Origin: Streptomyces sp. LUP30
Lineage (GTDB): Bacteria > Actinomycetota > Actinomycetes > Streptomycetales > Streptomycetaceae
DNA: 64,000 bases
Assembly (NCBI RefSeq): GCF_001746365.1
Contig: NZ_MJAJ01000015.1
Location: 85,596-149,595, forward strand
Reading direction: 5' to 3'
Under the pieces are notes generated by a model. That model was not told the DNA's origin, made no database searches, and worked only from the letters and a program-made list of their open reading frames with translations. Shown here one piece after another: positions 1 through 8,247 of the stretch. Positions within the stretch are counted from its first letter, which is position 1; each line of letters starts with the position of its first letter. Made by a program: the position numbers and the translations under genes.

Positions 1-323
1 ACGCCGCCTGGGGCCGCTACTCGCCCAGCCACGTCAACCAGCGGGTGCGGCTCGGCGAGGTCGAGGAGTGGACGGTCGTCAACGACTCCCGCGCCCACAG
101 CCATCACCCCTTCCACCTGCACACCAACCACTTCCTCCTGACGGCCGTGGACAACCGCCGGCTGGCCACGCCGATGTGGCACGACACCGTCTCCGTCCCG
201 CCGAACGGCTCGGTCACCTTCCGGCTGCGCGCCGAGGACTTCACCGGCCGCTCGATGCTGCACTGCCACCAGCTCCAGCACGGCGACGAAGGCATGATGC
301 AGATCGTCGACTACGTGAAGTGA
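1..323 (+). CDS. Multicopper oxidase, C-terminal part (truncated by window edge)
   Basis: Only the last ~106 residues are present; the gene starts before the window. Two copper-binding stretches of multicopper oxidases (laccase/CueO/SufI group) are visible: HPFHLH, and near the end LHCHQLQHGDEGMM, which holds the His-Cys-His cluster linking the type 1 and trinuclear copper sites plus the axial Met. The reaction is expected to be one-electron oxidation of a substrate coupled to reduction of O2 to water, usually outside the membrane. The signal peptide cannot be seen. It converges on the flavin reductase gene, with only about 30 bp between stop codons. Confidence 0.9.
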   Translation, partial: AAWGRYSPSHVNQRVRLGEVEEWTVVNDSRAHSHHPFHLHTNHFLLTAVDNRRLATPMWHDTVSVPPNGSVTFRLRAEDFTGRSMLHCHQLQHGDEGMMQIVDYVK

Positions 324-353
324 CCGGGGGCCGGCGCCGGTTTCACCCGTAGG

Positions 354-935
354 TCACAGGAACCGGCCCCTGTGGAAGAGCAGGGGCGGTTCGTCCGCGC
401 CCTCGCCCGTTCCCAGGGCGGTCACCCGGCCCACGACGACCAGGTGGTCGCCGCCGGTGTGGACGGCGTGGATCGCGCAGTCGATCCACGCGAGCGCGCC
501 GGCGAGGCGTGGGGCGCCCGAGACCGGGGCCGGGTCGTGGTCGACGCCCGCGAACTTGTCCGTGCCGCTCGCCGCGAAGGCACGGCACAGCGCCCCCTGC
601 CGCGCGCTGAGCACATTGACGCAGAAGACGCCGGCGCGGGCGATGCGCGGCCAGGTCGTCGAGGTGCGGCCGACCATGAAGGCGACCAGGGGCGGATCGA
701 GGGAGAGTGAGGAGAAGGACTGGCAGGCGAAGCCCGCGGGGCCGTCCGGCGTGGGTGCCGTGACCACGGTCACCCCGGAGGCGAAGCTCCCGAGCACCCG
801 CCGGAACTCGGCCGGATCGACGGGTGCGCGCTCGTCCTCGCGCACGCAGCGCAGTGCGGGGCGCGGCAGCGGCTCGACCGGGCCCGCCCTGAGATAACGG
901 ACGGCGGCGGCCGCCATTCCCGCATGTCCCATCAT
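354..935 (-). CDS. Flavin reductase family protein (FMN-binding split barrel)
   Basis: 193 residues. After a ~40-residue leader the protein matches the flavin reductase/HpaC-like fold: FRRVLGSFASGVTVVTA, then FACQSFSSLSLDPPLVAFM and the GVFCVNVLS strand. Members pass NAD(P)H electrons to FMN/FAD and supply reduced flavin to a partner monooxygenase. The start is uncertain because ATG codons at 935, 932 and 917 are all usable. A perfect CTGAC-N5-GTCAG operator lies 13 bp upstream, placing it in the regulon described in the findings. No monooxygenase partner is adjacent; the LLM proteins further along are candidates. Substrate not predicted. Confidence 0.85.
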   Translation of the reverse strand: MMGHAGMAAAAVRYLRAGPVEPLPRPALRCVREDERAPVDPAEFRRVLGSFASGVTVVTAPTPDGPAGFACQSFSSLSLDPPLVAFMVGRTSTTWPRIARAGVFCVNVLSARQGALCRAFAASGTDKFAGVDHDPAPVSGAPRLAGALAWIDCAIHAVHTGGDHLVVVGRVTALGTGEGADEPPLLFHRGRFL

Positions 936-948
936 GTCCTCAGTGAAG

Positions 949-963
949 CTGACGATACGTCAG
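949..963. promoter_or_regulatory. TetR-type operator, perfect CTGAC-N5-GTCAG (site 1)
   Basis: Inverted repeat CTGAC GATAC GTCAG in the promoter of the leftward flavin reductase gene, 13 bp before its first ATG. The spacer keeps the G...C edges that extend the palindrome to CTGACG-N3-CGTCAG. Confidence 0.8.
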
Positions 964-1016
964 ATGGGAAGGGGTGCGGGCGCACGGACCGGTCCGGGCG
1001 CACGGCCCGCCGATCG

Positions 1017-1814
1017 TCACCGCCCCCTGAAGTCCGTCGCGCGTCGCTCCACGAAGCTCGCCACGCCTTCCTGGGCGTCCCTCGTCGTCATGTTGATCTC
1101 CTGGGCGGCCGCCTCGGCGGCGAAGGCCGTGGCGCGGTCCGACTCCAGGGAGGCGTTGACGAGTTGCTTGGTGAGGGCGAGGGCGCGGGTGGGGCCGGCG
1201 GCCAGGCGGGTCGCCCAGTCGCGGGCCGTCTTGTCCAACTCCCCGTCCGGGAGGACCCGGTTGACCAGGCCCAGCCGCTCGGCGTCCGGCGCGGTGAGCG
1301 CGTCGCCGAAGAACATCAGCTCCTTGGCGCGCTGCGGGCCGACCAGGCGGGGCAGCAGGTACGCGCCGCCGCCGTCGGGGACCAGGCCGCGGCGGACGAA
1401 CACCTCGATGAAGCGCGCCGATTCGGCCGCCAGGACCAGGTCGCAGGCGAGCGCGAGGTGCGCGCCCAGGCCGGCCGCCGTGCCGTTCACCGCGGCGATC
1501 ACCGGCTTCTCGCAGTCGAGGACGGCGGCGACCAGGCGCTGGGCGCCGAGGCGTAGGGTGCGGGCGACGTCCCCGGCGACCCGCTCGCCGCGCGCCGCTC
1601 CGCCGCGCAGATCCGCCCCCGCGCAGAAGCCGCGGCCGGCGCCGGTCAGGATCACCGCCCGCACGCCCGGGTCCGCCGAGGCCTCGCCGAGGAGCGCGAT
1701 CAGGCGGTCGCGCCCGTCGGGGGTGAGGGCGTTGAGGGCCTCGGGCCGGTCGAGGGTCAGATGGGTGACGTGGCGGTCGGTCCGGTGACGTATCGACGGC
1801 TCGGGCACGCTCAT
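1017..1814 (-). CDS. Enoyl-CoA hydratase/isomerase family protein
   Basis: 265 residues, the usual crotonase length. Visible motifs are LDRPEALNALT, the oxyanion-hole stretch GFCAGADL and NGTAAGLGAHLALACD, then VPDGGGAYLLPRLVG. In the last motif one of the two hydratase glutamates is replaced by Asp, as in PaaG-like and isomerase members, so simple hydration of a straight enoyl-CoA is not certain. It is the second gene of a leftward operon, 49 bp after the NDP-forming acyl-CoA ligase, with a good GGAGG-type site before the ATG. The tandem operators at 4137-4175 probably control it. Confidence 0.88.
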   Translation of the reverse strand: MSVPEPSIRHRTDRHVTHLTLDRPEALNALTPDGRDRLIALLGEASADPGVRAVILTGAGRGFCAGADLRGGAARGERVAGDVARTLRLGAQRLVAAVLDCEKPVIAAVNGTAAGLGAHLALACDLVLAAESARFIEVFVRRGLVPDGGGAYLLPRLVGPQRAKELMFFGDALTAPDAERLGLVNRVLPDGELDKTARDWATRLAAGPTRALALTKQLVNASLESDRATAFAAEAAAQEINMTTRDAQEGVASFVERRATDFRGR

Positions 1815-1863
1815 GTTCCGTTCCTCCGGTCGCGGCGGGCGGCCCGCACCGGGTGAGCGGCCC

Positions 1864-4089
1864 TCACCGGCACACGGCCAGTGCGTCCAGGGCCACCGCG
1901 CCCTGACCCCGGGGCAGGACCACCAGCGGGTTGACGTCGAGCTCGGCCAGGTCGTCGCCGAGCTCCAGGGCCATGCGCTGCACCCGCAGGACGACCTCGA
2001 CGAGCGCGTCGACGTCGGCCGGGGGGCGGCCTCGGACCCCGTCCAGCAGGGCCCTGCCGCGCAGTTCGGCCAGCATGTCGCGGGCCTGGTCCTCGCCGAA
2101 GGGCGGGACGCGCACGGCGGCGTCCCGCAGGACCTCCACCAGGACCCCGCCCAGCCCGACCGTGACCGTGGGCCCGAACAGGTCGTCGTGGGTGACGCCC
2201 ACCACCATCTCCACGCCCCGCTCGACCATCTGGCACACCAGGACGCCGTCCAGCGCGACGTCCTCGTAGCGGGCGATGTCGGTCAGCTCGCGGTAGGCGT
2301 CGCGGACCTGGCTCGCCGAGGTCAGGCCGATCTTGACCAGCCCCAGTTCGGTCTTGTGGGCGATCTGCGCGCCGGACGCCTTCATCACCACCGGGTAGCC
2401 GACCAGCCCCGCCGCCCGCACGGCCGCCGCTGCGCTGGTCACCAGCTGTTCGCGCGGGACGCGGATGCCGTACGCCCGCAGCAGTTGCTTGGCCGCGTGC
2501 TCGCTCAGCTGCTGTCCCGGCCGCATCAGAAGCTGAGCCTTGCGGTAGGACGGGGACGGGGTGCGCGGGGCCTGGTCGAAGGGGGAGCGGTAACCGGTCA
2601 CGAAACGGTGGTGGTCGAGATGGGCCCGGACGGCCGAGATGCAGTTGGTCAGGGTGCGGAAGGTGGCCACCCGGGAGGAGCCCAGCAGCACCTCGCGGTA
2701 GGCGGGTTCCGTGCCCACCGGGGAGCCCCAGACCACGCACACCAGCTTGTCCGTCCGTTCCGCCGCGTCCACCAGGTCCTGCACCAGCCGGTCGCTGAGC
2801 GGAGGGAAGGGCCCGGTGACGGGACAGATCAGGACGCCCACCGCCGGGTCGTCGAGAATCGCGTCGATGATCTTCCGGCCGCGCCAGTCGCCCACCGGGT
2901 GGCCGCCGTTGTCGACCGGGTTGGCCACGTTCAGGTAGTCGGGGATCCACTGGTGCAGTTCGGCCTGTTTCGCGCTCGACAGGGCCGGCAGGTCCAGGCC
3001 CGCCGCCGTGGCCAGGTCGGCCGCGTGGGCGCCGGTGCCGCCCGAGATGGAGTAGATCACCACGCCGGTGGCCCGCGGCGGCCGCGCCCGCGCCAACAGG
3101 GTGGCGGTGTCCTGGAGTTCGTCCAGGCCGTCGACGCGGATCACGCCGTACTGCCGCATCGCCGCGTCGACGACCTCGTCCGCACCGGTCAGCTTGCCGG
3201 TGTGGGAGGCGGCGGTGCGGGCGCCGGCCTCGGTACGGCCCACCTTGACCGCGACCACCGGCACGCCGCGCCGGGCGGCCCGGTCGGCGGCCAGCAGGAA
3301 GGACCGGCCGTCCTTGAGGCCCTCGACGTAGCAGGCGATCGCACCGACCTCCGGGCGCTCGGCGAAGTAGGAGAGGAAGTCCGCGGTCTCCAGGTCGGCC
3401 TCGTTGCCGGTCGGCGCCCAGTGCGAGAGGCGCACGCCGAGCTCCTGCAGGGCGAAGACCGGGCGGCCCTGGTGACCGGACTGGGTGATCAGCGCGATCG
3501 CCGGTCCGGTGAGGTCGTCGCGGAACCGCTCGAAGGCGTTGAGGTTGGTGTTCGGGCCGAGCAGTCGTATGCCGGAACGTTCCACCGCCGCCGCCAGACG
3601 CTCCTGCGCGGCCGCGCCCTGCTCGCCGGTCTCCGCGAAACCGGAGGCGAAGACGACCGCGAACTTCACCTTCGTCTCGGCCAGCTGCTCGATCACCGGC
3701 AGTGGGTCGGAAACCAGCAGCACCGCCAGGTCGACCTGCTCGGGCAGGTCGGCGACGGACGCGGCGCAGGGCAGGCCGAACACGCTCGCGCGGGTGGGGT
3801 GCACGGGATGCAGCCGCGCCCCCACCCGCTCCGCCCAGCTCACCAGCTGTCGGGTGACGCCGGTGTTCGGGCGCCCCTCGGCGTCCGAGGCGCCGACGAC
3901 CGCGACGGACCCGGGCCGGAAGAACCGGTCCAGATCGGGGACGTCCGCGTACAGCGGGCGGCCGCTGACGTCGAGGTCGTCCGCCTGGGCCGGCCGGCCG
4001 TGCACGGCCGGCCCGGGCTCTTCGCCGCACGCGATGACCCGGGCCCGGCGGGAGCCGGTGGTGAGGGTGCCGTGGGTTGATCCAAGCAT
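1864..4089 (-). CDS. Acyl-CoA ligase, NDP-forming (acetate-CoA ligase ADP-forming family)
   Basis: 741 residues. Order: an N-terminal CoA-binding Rossmann domain (VAVVGASDAEGR, about residues 62-73), two succinyl-CoA-synthetase-like ligase domains (ALITQSGHQGR; IYSISGGTGAHAAD), and a C-terminal ATP-grasp domain (about 530-740; YPVVMKASGAQIAHKTELG). The family joins a carboxylic acid and CoA with ATP hydrolysis to ADP via a phospho-histidine. It leads the operon with the hydratase at 1017-1814. Two perfect operators sit 48-86 bp upstream of the start. The window also has an AMP-forming ligase under the same operator, so two activation chemistries appear to serve one pathway. Confidence 0.9.
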   Translation of the reverse strand: MLGSTHGTLTTGSRRARVIACGEEPGPAVHGRPAQADDLDVSGRPLYADVPDLDRFFRPGSVAVVGASDAEGRPNTGVTRQLVSWAERVGARLHPVHPTRASVFGLPCAASVADLPEQVDLAVLLVSDPLPVIEQLAETKVKFAVVFASGFAETGEQGAAAQERLAAAVERSGIRLLGPNTNLNAFERFRDDLTGPAIALITQSGHQGRPVFALQELGVRLSHWAPTGNEADLETADFLSYFAERPEVGAIACYVEGLKDGRSFLLAADRAARRGVPVVAVKVGRTEAGARTAASHTGKLTGADEVVDAAMRQYGVIRVDGLDELQDTATLLARARPPRATGVVIYSISGGTGAHAADLATAAGLDLPALSSAKQAELHQWIPDYLNVANPVDNGGHPVGDWRGRKIIDAILDDPAVGVLICPVTGPFPPLSDRLVQDLVDAAERTDKLVCVVWGSPVGTEPAYREVLLGSSRVATFRTLTNCISAVRAHLDHHRFVTGYRSPFDQAPRTPSPSYRKAQLLMRPGQQLSEHAAKQLLRAYGIRVPREQLVTSAAAAVRAAGLVGYPVVMKASGAQIAHKTELGLVKIGLTSASQVRDAYRELTDIARYEDVALDGVLVCQMVERGVEMVVGVTHDDLFGPTVTVGLGGVLVEVLRDAAVRVPPFGEDQARDMLAELRGRALLDGVRGRPPADVDALVEVVLRVQRMALELGDDLAELDVNPLVVLPRGQGAVALDALAVCR

Positions 4090-4136
4090 CGGTCCGCCCG
4101 CTCCCTGTGTGACTGCCGTGAGTGACCGTGGAGTAA

Positions 4137-4151
4137 CTGACGCTCTGTCAG
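4137..4151. promoter_or_regulatory. TetR-type operator, perfect (site 2)
   Basis: CTGAC GCTCT GTCAG, first of a tandem pair upstream of the leftward acyl-CoA ligase/hydratase operon. Its centre is 24 bp from the next site, a little over two helical turns. Confidence 0.85.
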
Positions 4152-4160
4152 GTTACATAG

Positions 4161-4175
4161 CTGACGGTCCGTCAG
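4161..4175. promoter_or_regulatory. TetR-type operator, perfect (site 3)
   Basis: CTGAC GGTCC GTCAG, second of the tandem pair, between the acyl-CoA ligase promoter and the end of the amine oxidase gene. The linker between the pair (GTTACATAG) is unusually A+T-rich for this window and may hold promoter elements. Confidence 0.85.
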
Positions 4176-4218
4176 GAATGGTCGTGCACACAGAAAGGAG
4201 CGGACCCGGGCCCGCCGC

Positions 4219-5721
4219 CTACAACGCGGCCAGCACCTCCGCCGCCACCCGCTCGCCCGAGCGCACCGCCCCGTCCATGAAGCCCATCCAGTGGACGGAG
4301 GTCTCCGTCCCGGCCCAGTGGATCCCGCCGACGGGCTCGCGCAGCGCCGGGCCGTACCGGGTCAGGACGCCGGGCGCGGCGATGGAGACCGGGCCGCCGC
4401 GGGTGTAGGCCTCGTTGTTCCAGCGTTGCAGGACGAAGGACGTGGGGGAGGCCGCTTTCGGGCCGAAGTACGTCACGTAGTCCTTGAGCACGGCCGCCCT
4501 GACCTCCGCCTCGCTCGCCGCGTCGTACGCCCGCGCCTCGTCGGCCTCGATGAAGCCCATCAGCGCGCCGTAGGAGCCGTCCGGCGGGGAGTTGTCGAAG
4601 GTGGAGCTGACCACGCCGGTGTCGCTGACGACCTGCCCGTTGAGGCCGTCGGCCCGCCAGAAAGGGGTGTCGTAGATCGCGACGGCCTTGCCGACGGATG
4701 CCATCGGCAGGCGCTGGGTGAGCTGGTCGCGGGCGGCGGGCAGCAGCGGGTCGTACGAGATGCGGGCCGCGAGCGGCGGGGGCACGGCGACCACGACCCG
4801 CTTGGCGGTGACGGTGACGCCGTCGGCCGTCACGACGTACTTCGCGCCGGAGCGGGCGATCGTGCGCACCGGGGCGTTCAGCACCACCCGGTCGCCGAGG
4901 GTGGCGGCGAGCTTGATCGGCACCTGCTGGGATCCGCCGACGAAGCGCTGCTCCTGCGCACCTCCCGCGGTCTCGGTGAGGCGTTCCAGGGTGCCGGGCG
5001 TCGAGTCGTTGCCGGCCGCGGCGATGTAGAAGAGCACGAAGAGCAGCGAGAGTTCGCGCGGCTCGGCCGAGAAGATCGAGGTGCAGGCCACGTCCAGGAG
5101 GAACTTGGCGGACGGGATCACGGCGTTGGCGCGCAACCAGGTCTCGAAGGTCTGCCGGTCCCACTCCTCGGCCTTCGCGGCGGTCCAGGGCGCGTCGACC
5201 GGGACCGTCTTGGCCATGTCGTCCAGCGAGGCCTGGACGACCGCCGCGTTGGCGAGGCCGGCGGCGTCGACCGGCGGGACCGAGCCGAGCAGGCCGTCGG
5301 TGGCGTACGGGGTCTTCTTGCCGTCCTTGTAGAGCAGGTTCTTGCCGGTGTTGTAGGTGGGGAAGGTGGCGACGCCCAGGGAGTCGGCGAGCGCCTTGAT
5401 GCGGTCCTGGGTGGGGCCGATGAACTCGCCGCCGCCCTCGGTGACCCCGCCGCCCGCCAGGGGCAGGTTGACGACCCGGCCGCCCACCCGGCCGCGGGCC
5501 TCCAGGACGGCGACCGTGCGGCCGGCGGCGACCAGGTCGCGTGCCGCGGTGAGACCGGCGAGGCCGGCGCCGACGATCGCGACGTCCACCTCCCGGGTGG
5601 CCGCGGCGGCCTGACCCGCGGCGGTCGCGCCGAGCGCGGTCGCGCCGGCGGCCACCGCGGCCGTGCGGCCGAGCAGGGAGCGGCGGGACATCCTGGGGGT
5701 GGGCTGTCTTTCACTTGCCAC
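4219..5721 (-). CDS. Flavin monoamine oxidase family protein, Tat-exported
   Basis: 500 residues. The N terminus has a twin-arginine signal (SRRSLLG at about 12-18, then an Ala-rich hydrophobic stretch ending AAAA near residue 41), so export in folded form is likely. The FAD-binding GAGLAGL follows at about 51-57, then the ARGRVGGR motif and the C-terminal GIHWAGTETS FAD site typical of MAO/L-amino-acid oxidases. It would oxidise an amine to an imine with H2O2 release; the substrate cannot be told. The GTG start at 5721 is chosen because GGAGGA lies about 6 bp upstream. No regulon operator is seen at its own promoter. Confidence 0.88.
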   Translation of the reverse strand: MASERQPTPRMSRRSLLGRTAAVAAGATALGATAAGQAAAATREVDVAIVGAGLAGLTAARDLVAAGRTVAVLEARGRVGGRVVNLPLAGGGVTEGGGEFIGPTQDRIKALADSLGVATFPTYNTGKNLLYKDGKKTPYATDGLLGSVPPVDAAGLANAAVVQASLDDMAKTVPVDAPWTAAKAEEWDRQTFETWLRANAVIPSAKFLLDVACTSIFSAEPRELSLLFVLFYIAAAGNDSTPGTLERLTETAGGAQEQRFVGGSQQVPIKLAATLGDRVVLNAPVRTIARSGAKYVVTADGVTVTAKRVVVAVPPPLAARISYDPLLPAARDQLTQRLPMASVGKAVAIYDTPFWRADGLNGQVVSDTGVVSSTFDNSPPDGSYGALMGFIEADEARAYDAASEAEVRAAVLKDYVTYFGPKAASPTSFVLQRWNNEAYTRGGPVSIAAPGVLTRYGPALREPVGGIHWAGTETSVHWMGFMDGAVRSGERVAAEVLAAL

Positions 5722-5895
5722 GTGCGTCCTCCGTCGGGCTTCGGGAGCGAGAGGTGGAGCCGAAAAGGTGAACAGGGCTCACATTCTGGCTCCGCGCACG
5801 GGCGCACGACAACGCTCCCGGCACATCTGGCACAGATGTAACGGGCAGCGGAATCAAGGAAGTTACCGACAGTTACGGGTGTGGGCCGCCCAGGG

Positions 5896-7086
5896 TCACC
5901 GTCGGGCTCGGCGGACGGCCTTCGCTATCTTCTCCGCGTCGATCGACAGCTCGCGGAGCGTGCCGCTGATGGGGGTGGTGAAGCCGGTGAAGTAGAGGCC
6001 GGGGGCCTCCTTCGCGGTGCGGGCGCCGTGGGCGACAGGTCTGCCCCGTTCGTCGAGCACGCCGAGGTGGCCGACCAGGCCCTCCAGGGCGCGGACGTAT
6101 CCGGTGGCCGCGACGACCGCGTCCGGGGAGATCCGGGACCCGTCGGCGAGCACGACCTTGCCGCCGTCCTCGAAGCCCTCCACGGCGGCCACGACCTCCA
6201 CCCGGCCCTTGCGCACGGCGTCGATCAGACCGACGTCCTGCACCGGGATCGCACCCTGTCGGGCCCGGGTGTAGAGACCGGTGTCGGGGCGCGGCAGTCC
6301 ATGTGCGGACAGGTCGGGGATGCTCGCCCTGGCCATCACCCGGCAGATCCGGTCGACGAGGGCGACGGGCAGGCGGCGCACCAGGATGCCGCTGTACTGG
6401 GCGGCCCAGCCGGCGGTCGAGCGGCGCACGATGTGCGGCACGGTGCGCACCGCGAGCCGCACCCGCCCGGCCCCGTGCTCCGCCAGGTCGACGGCGATCT
6501 CCGCGCCGGTGTTGCCGACGCCCACGACGAGGACGTCCCGCCCGGCGTAGGGCGCGCCGTCGCGGTAGGCCCCGGCGTGGGTCAGCTCACCGGCGAACTC
6601 CTCGCGGCCCGGCCAGTCCGGCAGGTACGGGGTGTGGTTGTAGCCGGTGGCGACGACGACCGCCGAGCCGACCAGCTCCCGGCCGCCCGTGGCGCGCAGC
6701 AGCCACCCGGCGCCGTCGGCGGCGCGCTCGACGCGGGAGACCTCGACGCCGGTGACGATCTCCAGCTCGTGGACCTCGGCGTACTTCTCCAGGTACCGCA
6801 CCACGTCGTCGCGGGCCGCCCAGCGCCCGAACCGGCGCGGCATCTTCAGCCCCGGCAGGGCGGACAGCCGCCGGGTGGTGTGCAGGTGCAGCCGGTCGTA
6901 GTGCCGCCGCCAGGACGCCCCGACCGCGTCGGCCCGCTCCACGACGACCGCGCGTATGCCCTGGGCACGCAGTGCGTACGCGGTGGCGAGGCCGCCGGGA
7001 CCGCCGCCGATCACATAGACGGGCGGGTCGGCCGGGTTCGCGGTGGTGATCGCCTGGGCGGCCGGGCGCCGTGCGGAGTCTTCCAT
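5896..7086 (-). CDS. Flavin-containing monooxygenase-like FAD/NAD(P)H oxidoreductase
   Basis: 396 residues from the ATG at 7086. Two Rossmann motifs are clear: VIGGGPGGLATA (about 25-36, FAD) and VVGVGNTGAEIA in the middle (NAD(P)H), plus ATGYNHTPYLP, like the late ATGY motif of the FMO/YUCCA/TrkA group. Likely role: NADPH-dependent oxygenation or a related redox step on a small hydrophobic molecule in the cytoplasm. The reading frame stays open upstream of the ATG, but the earlier residues lack family similarity. It is transcribed away from the DoxX gene; the operator at 7335-7349 lies in the shared 267-bp gap and could act on both. Confidence 0.85.
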   Translation of the reverse strand: MEDSARRPAAQAITTANPADPPVYVIGGGPGGLATAYALRAQGIRAVVVERADAVGASWRRHYDRLHLHTTRRLSALPGLKMPRRFGRWAARDDVVRYLEKYAEVHELEIVTGVEVSRVERAADGAGWLLRATGGRELVGSAVVVATGYNHTPYLPDWPGREEFAGELTHAGAYRDGAPYAGRDVLVVGVGNTGAEIAVDLAEHGAGRVRLAVRTVPHIVRRSTAGWAAQYSGILVRRLPVALVDRICRVMARASIPDLSAHGLPRPDTGLYTRARQGAIPVQDVGLIDAVRKGRVEVVAAVEGFEDGGKVVLADGSRISPDAVVAATGYVRALEGLVGHLGVLDERGRPVAHGARTAKEAPGLYFTGFTTPISGTLRELSIDAEKIAKAVRRARR

Positions 7087-7334
7087 GAGCGCGAGCGTAA
7101 TCACGCATGCCGTTGATGGGTCTCGGTCAAGACCGGAATTGGTTGCGGATCGATCACGTGTGGGGGAGAGGCGGGCGGAACCGGTGACGTAGGCCACTTC
7201 GTCATGGGGGACGTGTGAGGGGTGGGGTCGACAGGTGACGGCCGGGAGGGGGAGAGGGGGCCCGGGCGAACGGGCTGCGGCGGGCGGGCGGGGGCCGCCC
7301 ACCGGGGACGCGCGGGGTTCCGGGAACCCCTGAA

Positions 7335-7349
7335 CTGACGTACCGTCAG
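7335..7349. promoter_or_regulatory. TetR-type operator, perfect (site 4), 4 bp before a start codon
   Basis: CTGAC GTACC GTCAG ends four bases before the ATG of the DoxX-like gene. No Shine-Dalgarno sequence fits in that gap, so the transcript may be leaderless with its start point inside the operator. Confidence 0.85.
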
Positions 7350-7353
7350 ATTC

Positions 7354-7800
7354 ATGGATGCGATCTGGCTCGACGGGGCCGAGTGGCTGGCGGTGCTGCG
7401 GATCGGACTCGGCCTGTGGTGGCTGGAGAGCTGGCGGCACAAGGACAAGAAGGCCTGGTCCGAGGGGGCCGGCATCGCCTGGGCGGCGGACGTCGCGGCG
7501 AAGCACCGGTGGAACACGGTCCGTTCCGGTTTCGCCGTCGTGGTGCAGCCGCGCCCCCGCGCCATGTCCTACGTGGTGGTGTACGCGGAACTGGCGCTCG
7601 GACTCGGGCTGATCACCGGCTTCCTCACCCCGATCGCACTGGCCGGCGGCCTGCTCCTCAACCTCCTCTACCTGGTCCTCATGATCCACGACTGGGCCGA
7701 GCAGGGACAGAACTCGATGATGGCGCTGATCTCGGCGGTGGCGCTGGGCGGGATGGCCTGGCAGACGTGGTCCCTGGACAGCGCCCTGGGGTGGTTCTGA
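7354..7800 (+). CDS. DoxX-like small integral membrane protein
   Basis: 148 residues with about four membrane segments (around residues 10-25, 70-88, 90-112, 122-142), and the RIGLGLWWLESW start and ELALGLGLITGFLTPIALAGG core typical of DoxX/SURF4-like proteins. Function is inferred only: DoxX proteins are associated with quinone or thiosulfate oxidation and redox stress. The gene shares a TGATG overlap with the DUF35 gene, so the two are translationally coupled, and a regulon operator sits directly before its ATG. An unusual partner for a DUF35 protein. Confidence 0.85.
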   Translation: MDAIWLDGAEWLAVLRIGLGLWWLESWRHKDKKAWSEGAGIAWAADVAAKHRWNTVRSGFAVVVQPRPRAMSYVVVYAELALGLGLITGFLTPIALAGGLLLNLLYLVLMIHDWAEQGQNSMMALISAVALGGMAWQTWSLDSALGWF

Positions 7801-8243
7801 TGGGCGGCGCCCGGTACGACGTCCCGGAGGCCGACGCCTTCACCCGCACCTACTGGGACGCCGCCGCCGAGGGCCGGCTGCTGATCCGGCGCTGCGGAGC
7901 CTGCGCGCGGGCCCACCACTACCCCCGCGAGTTCTGCCCGCACTGCTGGAGTGAGGACGTGGTCTGGGAGGACGCGAGCGGCCTGGCCACCCTCTACACG
8001 TGGTCCGTCGTCCACCGCAACGACCTGCCGCCCTTCGGGGAGCGCACCCCCTACGTCGCGGCCGTGGTCGACCTGGCCGAGGGGCCGCGGATGTCGACCG
8101 AGCTGGTGGGGGAGGCCGAGCCGCGCATGGACATGGCGCTGACGGTCGCCTTCCGGGACGGGGTCCCGGTGTTCCGTGCGGTGGCCGCCGACCCGGCCCC
8201 GCTCGCCGCCCCGACCCCGCCCGCCCGGACGGGTGTTCAATGA
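7800..8243 (+). CDS. DUF35 OB-fold/zinc-ribbon protein (acyl-CoA-associated)
   Basis: 147 residues. An N-terminal helix (FTRTYWDAAAEGRLLIRRC) is followed by a rubredoxin-like zinc ribbon (C-GA-C and C-PH-C) and an OB fold (TLYTWSVVHR, PYVAAVVDLAEGPRMST). DUF35 proteins bind CoA esters and form complexes with thiolase-like proteins, as in the Ltp2-ChsH2 steroid retro-aldolase. The start ATG overlaps the stop of the DoxX gene. No thiolase gene is adjacent; the orphan thiolase-like gene at 11816-12988 under the same operator family is the likely partner. Confidence 0.9.
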   Translation: MGGARYDVPEADAFTRTYWDAAAEGRLLIRRCGACARAHHYPREFCPHCWSEDVVWEDASGLATLYTWSVVHRNDLPPFGERTPYVAAVVDLAEGPRMSTELVGEAEPRMDMALTVAFRDGVPVFRAVAADPAPLAAPTPPARTGVQ

Positions 8244-8247
8244 TCGG

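Noticed and set aside
1811..4030. Very long open frames overlapping the acyl-CoA ligase on either strand
   Set aside because: Arg/Gly/Pro-rich translations without motifs; artefacts of high third-position G+C opposite or beside the real gene.
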